From contig NZ_CP027845.1 in assembly GCF_003015145.1 (NCBI RefSeq), positions 310,001 through 374,000 of the forward strand: 64,000 nt of DNA, read 5' to 3'. Each line of letters begins with the position of its first letter. The stretch's first letter is position 1. This document shows positions 19,306-28,194 of the stretch, one piece after another. The notes below the pieces were generated by a model. That model ran no database searches. It saw only the letters and a list, made by a program, of their open reading frames with translations, and had not been told where the DNA came from. Position numbers and translations under genes: made by a program. The DNA comes from Candidatus Phycorickettsia trachydisci (lineage in GTDB: Bacteria > Pseudomonadota > Alphaproteobacteria > Rickettsiales > Rickettsiaceae).

Positions 19306-19836
19306 ATGTTCGAAAACAGTTGCTCAGGAATGGATGTGGGGCAAGAAAAAATAGTTACTACCTTTAAAAACAATATATCGCTAGTTGATAATGGTGTATC
19401 AGGTTCGGGAAGGATATATAGATTAAATGTAAATAAATCTAATGAGCTAAATAACAAAATAATCACCTTACGTGCAGAATCTATGGGTACCTACCAAGAA
19501 GGACTTATTTTACCTTTTCCGTTACCTAATTTCGACCTACAGTCATATTTAATATCTGCGTCAGTATATTACAATTTTGAGTTAAATTCTGAGTTTTCTA
19601 CTGAATCAATCAAGGCAAATTTCGATCGTATTTTAAAAAATGAAGGCAAAAACTATAAAGTGATTTTAAGTAATGCATCTTGTTTAATAAGTGCTAGATT
19701 TTATCCTTATAGAAATGGGTCTAAAGTTTTAATTGAAGCAAAGCTGTTTAGTATAAAAACTACTAATAACATTATAAATGTTAGTCAAAGTATATTTGAA
19801 CTGGAGCAACGTCTAAAAAATATAGTAAATTCTTAG
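19306..19836 (+). CDS. Hypothetical protein, probably 5'-truncated
   Basis: 176 residues from the first ATG. I do not recognise a family. The sequence alternates hydrophobic and charged residues in a way that suggests a mixed alpha/beta soluble protein, with no signal peptide or membrane segment. The reading frame is already open 57 bases upstream of the ATG, and a strong promoter lies 200 bases upstream, so the present ATG may not be the original start. It may be a decaying gene or a shortened functional product. Confidence 0.5.
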   Translation: MFENSCSGMDVGQEKIVTTFKNNISLVDNGVSGSGRIYRLNVNKSNELNNKIITLRAESMGTYQEGLILPFPLPNFDLQSYLISASVYYNFELNSEFSTESIKANFDRILKNEGKNYKVILSNASCLISARFYPYRNGSKVLIEAKLFSIKTTNNIINVSQSIFELEQRLKNIVNS

Positions 19837-20157
19837 AACAGATTAGGTAGATTTTAATAATAAATACCAGCAATTAAATTAAATCCTTGGCGTATTTCAA
19901 ATAAGAAATAACAATCAAGTTTTAAAACACATTACAAAAAATAGTAACAATAAAACCGCTATGTTGGATTTTATTGTACGTTTTTAAAAGGTTTTAAGCA
20001 TAATGTTAAGTCACGGATTTTAGAAACTATATGAATAAAAATCACAATTTGTAAAATTCGTGCTTGCAAATCTAAATTTATTATGTACAATCTAATCTTT
20101 AATTGTTATATATGATTAACTCCTTGATGTTTAATATTTTGGTTAAGTATAAAAATT
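19837..20157. other. Intergenic, no gene seen
   Basis: 321 bases of very AT-rich sequence between two small unknown genes. I see no ORF with coding character, no tRNA and no strong terminator. It presumably holds the promoter of the gene at 20158, but no clear -35/-10 pair stands out. Confidence 0.5.
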
Positions 20158-20535
20158 ATGACTAATGATGATAAGCCTAAAAATTTAGAAAAAAGCTACT
20201 TTTTTGTAAATACTTCTGATGTTCACGTATCAAATTCTTGTCCTGAGACGCCGACTTTTAATTTAATCGATTTACCACCGCCCCCGCCACTTTGTTTACA
20301 ACGTCAATACACGTTTTATAGCAATTGTGAAATAAATGATAATTTATCAAAAAATCATAAAGATGATATTATTTCTACTATATCTGCTAAGTTATTAGAG
20401 ACATATATAGTGCCTCATGTAGAAAGGGAACAATTTGTTGTCTCAAATGATCAGAATATTGATAACATGGAGACTTGGGATATGGAAGATTTGCTATTAG
20501 GAAAAGATATTCCTACTCATAGTAATTATTTATAG
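20158..20535 (+). CDS. Small hypothetical protein with a polyproline run
   Basis: 125 residues, no recognised family. Near residue 40 it contains LIDLPPPPPLC, a run of five prolines flanked by Leu, the kind of motif bound by eukaryotic SH3, WW, EVH1 or profilin partners. The rest is polar and acidic with no membrane segment or signal peptide. A good terminator hairpin follows the stop, which supports it being a real transcription unit. A host-interacting role is only a suggestion. Confidence 0.55.
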   Translation: MTNDDKPKNLEKSYFFVNTSDVHVSNSCPETPTFNLIDLPPPPPLCLQRQYTFYSNCEINDNLSKNHKDDIISTISAKLLETYIVPHVEREQFVVSNDQNIDNMETWDMEDLLLGKDIPTHSNYL

Positions 20536-20551
20536 AAGGTCTTAGAAAAAA

Positions 20552-20581
20552 AGCACAGATTAAAAATTTATTAATCTTGCT
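20552..20581 (+). terminator. Stem-loop terminator
   Basis: AGCA, a bulged C and AGATTAA pair with TTAATCT and TGCT around a seven-base AAATTTA loop, followed by TTT. It sits 17 bases after the stop of the gene at 20158-20535. Confidence 0.6.
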
Positions 20582-20627
20582 TTAAAGATGTCGAGTTCTA
20601 CTAATACTGAATTTATGTTTAAATTTA

Positions 20628-20647
20628 GGGACCTATAAAAATGTCCC
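20628..20647 (-). terminator. Weak hairpin downstream of gapR
   Basis: GGGAC and GTCCC pair around a ten-base AT-rich loop, 13 bases past the gapR stop. The minus-strand flank is AT-rich but lacks a clean T-run, so terminator function is uncertain. Confidence 0.35.
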
Positions 20648-20659
20648 CAAAATCTAAAA

Positions 20660-20902
20660 TTATACTTCTAAAATGTCTCTGTATAAATCTATAAGAGCGT
20701 CTTGTTCTTCCAGCTCTTTAGGATCAACTGATCTGAGTTTTAATACTTGCTTTAAAATTTTTACATCAAAGCCATGAGCTTTAGCCTCAGCATAAGTTTC
20801 TCTTAGAGCTTCCTCAACATGTGATTTTTCTTCAAGCAGCCTATCAATCTTATCCACTAAGCTTTTAAGCTGCTGCTTAGCATTGTTGTCAAAACCTATC
20901 AT
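20660..20902 (-). CDS. gapR: GapR-family DNA-binding protein (UPF0335/DUF2312)
   Basis: 80 residues. The pattern LVDKIDRLLEEKSHVEEALR, then YAEAKAHGFDVKILKQVLKL and the acidic end matches the alphaproteobacterial GapR/DUF2312 family, which binds overtwisted AT-rich DNA and helps chromosome replication. The helical coiled-coil region and total length fit. The ATG shares one base with the rpsA stop (TAATG), so it should be translationally coupled to rpsA. The gene symbol is by family resemblance. Confidence 0.88.
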   Translation of the reverse strand: MIGFDNNAKQQLKSLVDKIDRLLEEKSHVEEALRETYAEAKAHGFDVKILKQVLKLRSVDPKELEEQDALIDLYRDILEV

Positions 20903-22641
20903 TATTCTTTATCTTCTTTGCCGACGATATTTGAAACATTTATGACGTTATTGCTACCACTATCAATTGAGCCATAAGTTTTGATGATTTCATCGTGTTC
21001 CTTTCTTTCTAGTTCTCTTATTGACAAAAATATGACATCTGAATTTTTATCATAATTTAAGGCTTTTGCTCGAATTTCTTGACCAACTTCAAAATTACTA
21101 ATCTTTTGCTCGGCTCTATCTAAAGCTAGTTCATTACGTTTAATAATGCCTTTCAAACCATCTGTTGTTTTGACTTCTACCTGATCGTCATTTAACTTTG
21201 TTATTACGCAATCAACTTTATCAGCTGAAAGAAGTTGTTCATAAGGATCTTGTTCAAGTTGTTTGATACCTAAACGCACTTGTTCTTTTTCAACGTCTAT
21301 AATTAAAATCTTAGCTTCAATATCTTGGTCTTTAGCATAATTTTTTAATAGCTCTTGGTTGCTAGCAGCCTGCCATGAAATATCTGATAAATGTATGATA
21401 CCGTCTATTTCATCTCCTAATGCCACGAAAATACCAACATTTTCTGCTATATTGCGAATTTTTGTTTTGATAACCTGTCCAACAGAATGATTATCTGCAA
21501 AAATTTGCCATGGATTTGGCCTGCATCTCTTCATACTAAGAGAAATTTTGTGTTTATCTATGTCTATCTCTTTGACCACGTATTCAATCTCTTGATCAAC
21601 TTTTAAAACCTTTTTAGGATCTGGTGGATTTTTGGACCAACTAATCTCTGTGCTATGCACTAAACCTTCAATATCGTCTTTCAGTTCCACAAAGGCGCCG
21701 AAAGTTTCCACTTTACTGATACGTCCTTTTAAGACTTTGCCTATTGGCAATTCAGAAGCAATTTGTTTCCACGGACTTTCAGTTAATTGCTTCATACCCA
21801 CATGCAATCTTAAAGTCTCTTTATCAAATTTGATAACTTTGACTTTAACTTTTTGTCCTATGGATAATACCTCCAAAGGATAATTAATCCTTTTCCATGA
21901 GATGTCTGTAATGTGTAATAATGCATCTACGCTACCAAGGTCTATGAACGCTCCATATTCGGTAATATTTTTGACAACACCTTCCATCACAGTTTCTCCT
22001 TCAACAATTTTGCCTAAGAGTGCTTTTTTAGCTTCTGATCTTTCATCTTCTAAGACGGCTCTACGTGATACAACAATGTTTCCTAACTTGTGGTCCATTT
22101 TGATGATACGGAATTTCTGAGGTGAAGCCATCAATTCTTGAATAAAGTTTGCATCAACAGGTCTTAAGTCAACTTGACTACCTGGTAAGAATGCTACAAC
22201 ACCACATAAATCAACTGCAAAACCACCGCGTACTCTTTCAAAAATAGTTCCTTGAACAATTTTGTTTTCGGCAAAACTGTTGCTAACTTCTTGCCAGGCT
22301 TTCTCACGTATAGCTTTTGCCCTACTTAAAACGGTCTTACCATTAATTCCTTCGAGTTTATCGACATAAATTTCAACTACATCTCCTACTTGTGGATCGG
22401 GAGTATTAATTTCTAGCTTAAATTCAGACATTGGAATTCTTCCTTCATTTTTAAGACCAACGTCTATAACGACTATATCGTTTTCAACTCCTATAACTAT
22501 GCCTTTTATAATTGACCCTTTTGATGGCAGTATGGTTTCTGCGCTTATTAAGGAATCAAAGTCTGAAACAGTTGCAACTTGATTAATTTGTTCTTCTGTT
22601 GCGATGTTAGGTGTGAATCTTTTTCTTATTTTTTGTGACAT
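20902..22641 (-). CDS. rpsA: 30S ribosomal protein S1
   Basis: 579 residues with six S1 RNA-binding repeats. Typical repeat motifs are GIVIGVENDIVVIDVGLKNEG, GVVKNITEYGAFIDLG, GRISKVETFGAFVEL and IRNIAENVGIFVALG. The protein unfolds mRNA and brings it to the 30S subunit. Length is normal for Proteobacteria. A good promoter lies at 22697-22726, and gapR follows with a one-base overlap. Confidence 0.97.
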   Translation of the reverse strand: MSQKIRKRFTPNIATEEQINQVATVSDFDSLISAETILPSKGSIIKGIVIGVENDIVVIDVGLKNEGRIPMSEFKLEINTPDPQVGDVVEIYVDKLEGINGKTVLSRAKAIREKAWQEVSNSFAENKIVQGTIFERVRGGFAVDLCGVVAFLPGSQVDLRPVDANFIQELMASPQKFRIIKMDHKLGNIVVSRRAVLEDERSEAKKALLGKIVEGETVMEGVVKNITEYGAFIDLGSVDALLHITDISWKRINYPLEVLSIGQKVKVKVIKFDKETLRLHVGMKQLTESPWKQIASELPIGKVLKGRISKVETFGAFVELKDDIEGLVHSTEISWSKNPPDPKKVLKVDQEIEYVVKEIDIDKHKISLSMKRCRPNPWQIFADNHSVGQVIKTKIRNIAENVGIFVALGDEIDGIIHLSDISWQAASNQELLKNYAKDQDIEAKILIIDVEKEQVRLGIKQLEQDPYEQLLSADKVDCVITKLNDDQVEVKTTDGLKGIIKRNELALDRAEQKISNFEVGQEIRAKALNYDKNSDVIFLSIRELERKEHDEIIKTYGSIDSGSNNVINVSNIVGKEDKE

Positions 22642-22696
22642 AATTTTAGGGGTTAAACCGAATATAATTTTAATTGTTAAACTAGTGAACCTTTAG

Positions 22697-22726
22697 ATTA
22701 TACAGGAACTTGTATGTATATTTCAA
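22697..22726 (-). promoter_or_regulatory. rpsA promoter
   Basis: On the minus strand TTGAAA (22726-22721), an 18-base spacer and a perfect TATAAT (22702-22697), about 55 bases upstream of the rpsA ATG. Confidence 0.6.
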
Positions 22727-23120
22727 GGTGCAATTTCTGATTTCTATTGCTTGGGGGGTAGAAGAGGCTAGGTGCTACAACGCTAGTCTTTCTCTTGTAT
22801 CACTTTTTGTTGTAGGTTCAATCTATATAGTTTGGGTGTGAACTGGTTTTGCTTGTGATGTATCACGACTTGTGCCATCAAACAATACGGGAGCTGCAAC
22901 TTGAGAAGGTATTTTAGGATTTTTATCTGCAAATTAGAGCATTTTTAATCTTATTATCATAATTAATTAACGATTTTGAAGTTCAAGGACCTGATCTTAG
23001 ATGTACTTTTAAACACAATTCTTCCACTCTATAATTTTTGAAAATAGCACTAAGATCATCAATATTGATACAAATTTTCAAGTACAACCACTATGTGTAC
23101 TAAACTTATTGAGTAAAATG

Positions 23121-23129
23121 TGTTATAAT
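23121..23129 (+). promoter_or_regulatory. Extended -10 promoter of def
   Basis: TGTTATAAT, an extended -10 element with a perfect TATAAT, lies 35 bases upstream of the def ATG. No good -35 is visible at the right distance, which extended -10 promoters can tolerate. Confidence 0.5.
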
Positions 23130-23164
23130 AGAAGCTTGTAATATAGTTTAATCAATTATAGATT

Positions 23165-23686
23165 ATGTCTTTATTAGAAGTTTTAACAATTCCAGATAAG
23201 CGCTTAAGGCAAAAGTGTGGCAAGGTTGAGCTTGTCGATGATAATTTAAGAAAATTCATGCTTGATATGGTTGAAACTATGCGTGCCGAAAATGGCATAG
23301 GACTAGCTGCAAATCAAGTGGGAGTATTAAAAAGGATCATCACAATCGACCTTTCTGAAGTAGAAGAAATAAAAAGGCAAGAAAATTTCTATCCCCTATT
23401 TTTGATAAACCCAGAATTTACTTTACATTCAGATGAGAAGACATATTTTAATGAAGGATGTTTGTCTGTTCCTGGAAGTAAAATAGAAGTCCTGAGACCA
23501 AAGGCAATAGAAATAAAATATATCGATTTTAATAGTAAACCTCAAAAATTATACGACGATGATTTCTTGGCTAGGGTCATACAACATGAAATGGATCACT
23601 TAGAAGGCAAGGTAATTCTAGACTATGTATCCAAATTGAAAAGGGACTTGATAATTAAAAAAATCTCTAAAGAGCAAAGACTGTGA
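23165..23686 (+). CDS. def: Peptide deformylase
   Basis: 173 residues. Removes the formyl group from new N-terminal methionines. All three motifs are present: motif 1 NGIGLAANQVG, motif 2 EGCLSVPG with the metal-binding Cys, and motif 3 QHEMDHLEG with the two metal-binding His and catalytic Glu. It overlaps fmt by four bases (GTGA), the classic def-fmt pair. Confidence 0.97.
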   Translation: MSLLEVLTIPDKRLRQKCGKVELVDDNLRKFMLDMVETMRAENGIGLAANQVGVLKRIITIDLSEVEEIKRQENFYPLFLINPEFTLHSDEKTYFNEGCLSVPGSKIEVLRPKAIEIKYIDFNSKPQKLYDDDFLARVIQHEMDHLEGKVILDYVSKLKRDLIIKKISKEQRL

Positions 23687-24603
23687 AGGTTATATTTATA
23701 GGTACAAGCTCTTTTGCTGTGCCAGCGCTTTTATCTCTAATTCGCAATCATCAAGTTCAAGCAGTATTTACTCAATCTCCTAAACCAGCTGGTAGAAAGA
23801 TGCAAATGAAGCTTTCGCCAGTGCATAAGGTGGCAAATTATTATGGTATTCCCGTACATACTCCGGCTAAGCTTCGAACTTATGAATCATATCAACTAAT
23901 CAAAAGTATAGAAGCTGAGGTAATAGTTGTATGCTCATATGGATTAATCATACCTTCTAATATTTTAGAATCAAAAAAGTATGGTTGTCTTAATATTCAT
24001 CCATCTAGGTTACCTAAATATAGAGGGGCAGCGCCTTTACAGCGGGCTATCATAGATGGAGAAAAAAGTACAGGTATTTGTATCATGCAAATGGATGCGA
24101 CATTAGATACGGGCGATGTTATATTAAGTACAGATTTTCCTATTATAGAAAATACTAGATATCCTTTATTAAGTGAACAATGCGCAGTCATAGGAGCCTT
24201 GCTACTTGATAAAACTATTCATAATATAGCTTTATTACCCCGTATTCCTCAAAGTAATGAAGGTGTAAGTTATGCTCATAAATTGACAAAGGAAGAAGGC
24301 AAGATTGATTGGAATAAGAGCGCATTTGAAATAAATTGTCAGGTGAGGGGTATGAATCCATGGCCTGGAACATTTTTTAATTATAATGGGGAACAAATAA
24401 AAATTTGGGCGGCAAAACACGTTAATTTGAATCATGACTTTGAGCCAGGTTGCGTGATAGATAAAAATCTATTAATAGCATGTAAAAAAGATGCTCTACA
24501 AATTATAGCTCTTCAACGACCTGGAGGAAAAAAGCTTCTGACGTCAGAGTTTTTAAAGGGCTTTAATATTCCTCAAGGGGCAGCGCTGAATAATCTAAAA
24601 TAA
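23683..24603 (+). CDS. fmt: Methionyl-tRNA formyltransferase
   Basis: 306 residues, formylating initiator Met-tRNA with 10-formyl-THF. The formyltransferase core is visible (GTSSFAVPALLSL, LNIHPSRLPKYRGAAPLQ, MQMDATLDTGDVI), with the Asn-His-Asp type active site and the SxLPxYRG loop, then the C-terminal OB-like domain (QVRGMNPWPGTF). It starts with GTG inside the def stop. Confidence 0.97.
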   Translation: MKVIFIGTSSFAVPALLSLIRNHQVQAVFTQSPKPAGRKMQMKLSPVHKVANYYGIPVHTPAKLRTYESYQLIKSIEAEVIVVCSYGLIIPSNILESKKYGCLNIHPSRLPKYRGAAPLQRAIIDGEKSTGICIMQMDATLDTGDVILSTDFPIIENTRYPLLSEQCAVIGALLLDKTIHNIALLPRIPQSNEGVSYAHKLTKEEGKIDWNKSAFEINCQVRGMNPWPGTFFNYNGEQIKIWAAKHVNLNHDFEPGCVIDKNLLIACKKDALQIIALQRPGGKKLLTSEFLKGFNIPQGAALNNLK

Positions 24604-24604
24604 G

Positions 24605-25582
24605 TTAGATTTCGCAATCTTGAGGCTCCTGAGTTGTACCTATTTCTAACCTAGAAACTTGGCTCTCTATGTCACTAGTTATAGATGTTTGATTATTATC
24701 CCCTTCTTTCATATTTGAATCAGCTTCTTTTACAGAGCGACTTGTCATAATTGTTCCAAATATCCCTGAAGGATCTAGGTAACCAATAAGTTGGGGCAGC
24801 ACCTGTGCGTATGTTAATACATCACTTTTGTATGGATTATGTCCTTCTATCGAATCATATAGAGGCATTATTTTGACAAAACCATCTTCGCACAACTTTG
24901 TTTCTGTTTTAAACTTTGGTGCTTGTGCCTCCGCTAAGGAATACCCTACATAATTAGCTATGTTTGGACTCAGTCCGTCAATTATGGATTCTAATTTTTC
25001 TTTTAATTTTTGATTATTCTTTATATTATCCTGAGAAATAAAGCTTTGGTATAGTTCTTTCTCTTTAACTAATAGCTTGAGCTTTTTATTATCTTGTTTA
25101 AGGCTATCTGGTAATTTATTTTTTTGCCAAGCTTTTAGTCTATTACTAACGTCGTGTTGAATCAGTTCCACTGCTATATTTACGTGGTTATTTTGAATAG
25201 CTAAATCTAATGCGGATAAATTTTTGAAAGGTCCGATTGTATCTTTGAATTCTGTATCTACGCCATGTTCTAGGAGTAGTTTTACAACATTGATACGTCC
25301 ATAATAAGTTGCTAAATTCAACGGAGTTAATCCTTTATTTGAGGGGAGGTTAAGATATGTTGAGATACCTTTAGATGAATATAACTTTAACCGCGTTAAT
25401 ACATGTTCTACCAACTGATCGTCACCATATTCAATAACATCGCAGATAATAGTTTGTACAACCTCGTGATGCTCAAACATTAAATCTGACGGATAATTCC
25501 CTATCAGTTGATTGATTGTTTCTATGTCTTTATCATGCACGTATTTCGTATAAAAACTATTTGAAAATGATTTGAATTCCAT
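24605..25582 (-). CDS. Ankyrin-repeat protein
   Basis: 325 residues. Two or three ankyrin repeats span about residues 75-150 (KGLTPLNLATYYGRINVVKL, LSALDLAIQNNHVNIAVEL). The C-terminal 170 residues are polar, with a Lys-rich helical stretch around 155-195 and an acidic tail, and match no family I know. It is convergent with fmt, whose stop is only one base away. No signal peptide. Confidence 0.85.
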   Translation of the reverse strand: MEFKSFSNSFYTKYVHDKDIETINQLIGNYPSDLMFEHHEVVQTIICDVIEYGDDQLVEHVLTRLKLYSSKGISTYLNLPSNKGLTPLNLATYYGRINVVKLLLEHGVDTEFKDTIGPFKNLSALDLAIQNNHVNIAVELIQHDVSNRLKAWQKNKLPDSLKQDNKKLKLLVKEKELYQSFISQDNIKNNQKLKEKLESIIDGLSPNIANYVGYSLAEAQAPKFKTETKLCEDGFVKIMPLYDSIEGHNPYKSDVLTYAQVLPQLIGYLDPSGIFGTIMTSRSVKEADSNMKEGDNNQTSITSDIESQVSRLEIGTTQEPQDCEI

Positions 25583-25818
25583 ATATTAAATATTATTTGA
25601 TACCATATATGCTAATATAATATTTAATTGGATCCAAATAATTTATTTATAATTTTAACATAAAAATCTTAACTAAATTAATTTTTTAGACTACTTGTAT
25701 ATCACATAAAAGTTCAAGAGATATAAAAATGCTATTTTATTATTAATTATATGTTATTGTTAAGTTATTTTAGTGTATAATGAAGCCGCAAATGTTTTTT
25801 TGCTTACGCTAAAATGAA

Positions 25819-26736
25819 ATGAGCCTTTTTACAACAGTTTTTTTAAAACTTTTTTCAGGACTATTAAATGTTCTATTGGGATTTTGTGCTGGCAAATTCT
25901 CCAAGCTAGATCGAGATCATATAGCCAATCTTTTATTCTACTTTATATCGCCTATTGTATTTTTTGCTATACCAGCTAATGCTTCAGTTTCATTTGCCGA
26001 AATTAGCGTTACTTTAGTCGTATTTTGTATATCTTGTCTTTTATGTTTGATAGCTTATAAATTATTTACTCCTTACTTCGATGAAAGTACTAGGAATATT
26101 TTAGCAGTGACTGCTGGAACGGCAAATTCTGGCTATTTAGTATTACCACTTGCCGCTACTTTATTTGATGACTATACGTTAAGTATCTATATGATGACGA
26201 TCGTTGGGCTTAACTTGTACGAATCTACTTTAGGATACTTCATATGCATGCGTAGTCTTTCATCTGCCCAAGAAAGCTTGAACCAGGTTTTTCGCCTTCC
26301 AAATCTAAATGCTTTTGCTCTAAGATGTCTTTATAGTCTTATGGGATTTGATTTGCCTGATTTTTTTGATGATTTTGTACATAATATGCAAATCGTTTAC
26401 TCCACTCTCGGGATGATAATGATAGGTCTTGGTATTTCAACTATTCAAAAATTCAAGATAGACCTCAAATTTACCATTTGCGCTTTCGTGTCTAAATTTT
26501 TATTTAGTCCCCTAATTATTAACACTTTTATTTTATTAGATAAATTTATCTTTCATCAGTATAACATAAGTCATTATCACGCTCTTATTTTATTATCAAC
26601 AGCCCCAATAGCGGCTAACACAATGGTTTTTGCATCTCTGATCAAGCTAAATCTAGAAAAAGTTGCAACCACTGTATTATTATCCGCTCTATTTAGTCTA
26701 CTGTACATGCCATGTATGATTACTTTATTTTTTTAA
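25819..26736 (+). CDS. AEC-family permease
   Basis: 305 residues, almost entirely membrane-embedded, with about ten hydrophobic segments in two similar halves. The motif GTANSGYLVLPLA and the later STAPIAANTMVFA, with Asn-Pro-type breaks, are characteristic of auxin-efflux-carrier/malonate-type transporters. Substrate cannot be told; dicarboxylates or amino acids are possible. It stands alone, and a TATAAT lies 38 bases upstream. Confidence 0.85.
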   Translation: MSLFTTVFLKLFSGLLNVLLGFCAGKFSKLDRDHIANLLFYFISPIVFFAIPANASVSFAEISVTLVVFCISCLLCLIAYKLFTPYFDESTRNILAVTAGTANSGYLVLPLAATLFDDYTLSIYMMTIVGLNLYESTLGYFICMRSLSSAQESLNQVFRLPNLNAFALRCLYSLMGFDLPDFFDDFVHNMQIVYSTLGMIMIGLGISTIQKFKIDLKFTICAFVSKFLFSPLIINTFILLDKFIFHQYNISHYHALILLSTAPIAANTMVFASLIKLNLEKVATTVLLSALFSLLYMPCMITLFF

Positions 26737-26940
26737 TGATATAGTCAAATTGATGATCAGAAATGTTGAGTCTAACATAAAATTATAAGTTTTAGCTTTG
26801 ATCAAAGAGGTAGTAGCATTTAGGGCTGTAGCAAGATTGATTAAAGTAGTTTATCGGTGATGCTTAAGTAGTTTGATAATCAAAGCTTTATTTTTAAACC
26901 ATTTAGGGTATTAGAGATTTAGAAAATAATCAAATTAAGA

Positions 26941-28194
26941 TTATTTTGAAAAGACCCCAGCTACCTCTAAATGATGACTCCAATAAAATTGATCAACGCC
27001 TTGGACTTGTTCTAAAGTGAAACCATTTTGGATTAAAATTTTTGCATCTCTAGCAAATGTGGATGGGTTGCATGAGACGTAAATTATGCGTTTTATATAG
27101 CTTTTAGCAAGCTCTATGATTTGAGCTTCCGCTCCACATCTCGGGGGGTTAATAACTGCAAAATCATAAATGCTTAACTGCCTGCTAGTCAGGGGGGATA
27201 AAAAGAGATCCTGCTTGGTTACATTGATGTCTAAGTTTTCTATAATTGATGAGAGTGCTTCTACAGCATGTTTGTCTGACTCAAATCCATCCATACTGTA
27301 GTGCTGACTTAAGGGTAATAAGAAAGTCCCTCTGCCGCAAAATAGGTCAACACCTTTTTTGCCCGATGAATACTTTAAAATAAGATTTTGCAAAATTTTA
27401 TCAGATTCAAAGCTTGCTTGCAGAAAGCAATAAGCATCTACGGGGACTTTTAAGTCTCCAAAAATAACATATGGTTCTTCTATTTGATATACGATGTCAA
27501 TAAATTTTCTAGCCCTAAATACTGATCTAATTAGGTTATTTTTTTCAGCAAAGGTTTCAATTTGCTTCTTTTGAGTATCGCTTAGAACTTTTTGTCCATA
27601 TAACTCAAAGGTCACATCTATCCCATTACTTGCTTGCGTAACAAATATTTTAGCCTTTTGTCTTATGTCCAAAATATTAGATAGGAGGCTTTTAAGATTT
27701 GGTATTAATTTTGATAAATCAGGCAGCAGGGCGGGGCAGCTATCAAGGTCTACAATCTTATGAGATGAAAGCTTATGAAAGCCCATAAATAACTTATCCT
27801 CTTTCTTTACTGCCTCAAAGTTAGCTCGTCTGCGATTCCCTGGTGGTACGTTGATAATTGGAAGTAGGTTAGTTTGTATTTGGTAATCTGCTAAACTTTT
27901 TTTGATTAAAGATTCTTTAAATTTTGTGTATTCTTGTAAATTTAAGTGCTGTAGTACGCAGCCTCCGCATTGTCCAAAATATTTACATAATGGCTGAATT
28001 CTACTAGGTGATGCTTTCAGAATTTTATTAAGAGTATAATTTGATCTGCGTCTATATGTGTGTTTATCAAACTCTACGGTCTCGCCATGAATTGTATAAG
28101 GCAGAGATATTTTGTGCCCTTCAAATATTCCTATGCCTCTGCCACGTTCATCTAAATCTTCAATTTGACAAATTCCTTTTTGTACTATACTCAC
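26941..28194 (-). CDS. RumA/RlmD-type 23S rRNA (uracil-5-)-methyltransferase
   Basis: 417 residues. An N-terminal TRAM-like domain (GRGIGIFEGHKISLPYTIHG) is followed by a Fe-S-type cysteine cluster (CKYFGQCGGC plus a later DSCPAL) and a Rossmann methyltransferase (GVDLFCGRGTFLLPL, NPPRCGA). The catalytic Cys lies in YVSCNPSTFARD. Members methylate uracil-5 in 23S rRNA or tRNA; the exact target is not decided here. It overlaps mrp by four bases and is last in the tpiA operon. Confidence 0.9.
   Translation of the reverse strand: MSIVQKGICQIEDLDERGRGIGIFEGHKISLPYTIHGETVEFDKHTYRRRSNYTLNKILKASPSRIQPLCKYFGQCGGCVLQHLNLQEYTKFKESLIKKSLADYQIQTNLLPIINVPPGNRRRANFEAVKKEDKLFMGFHKLSSHKIVDLDSCPALLPDLSKLIPNLKSLLSNILDIRQKAKIFVTQASNGIDVTFELYGQKVLSDTQKKQIETFAEKNNLIRSVFRARKFIDIVYQIEEPYVIFGDLKVPVDAYCFLQASFESDKILQNLILKYSSGKKGVDLFCGRGTFLLPLSQHYSMDGFESDKHAVEALSSIIENLDINVTKQDLFLSPLTSRQLSIYDFAVINPPRCGAEAQIIELAKSYIKRIIYVSCNPSTFARDAKILIQNGFTLEQVQGVDQFYWSHHLEVAGVFSK

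Larger units (their letters stand above)
22642..23164 (-). pseudogene. Intergenic region with decayed coding sequence
   Basis: 523 bases between rpsA and def without an intact gene. On the minus strand two stretches look formerly coding: 22735-22930 (KIPSQVAAPVLFDGTSRDT visible, with two in-frame stops) and about 22985-23090 (INIDDLSAIFKNYRVEEL, closed by TGA). They lie in different frames. I read them as remnants of one or two lost accessory genes of unknown family. Confidence 0.35.

Noticed and set aside
22790-22830. Possible tRNA because of a GTAGGTTCAATC stretch
   Set aside because: No acceptor stem or anticodon arm can be built around it.
26790-26895. Inverted repeat AGCTTTGAT / ATCAAAGCT downstream of the AEC gene
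   Set aside because: The arms are about 70 bases apart with an unstructured AT-rich loop and no T-run; too weak to call a terminator or operator.
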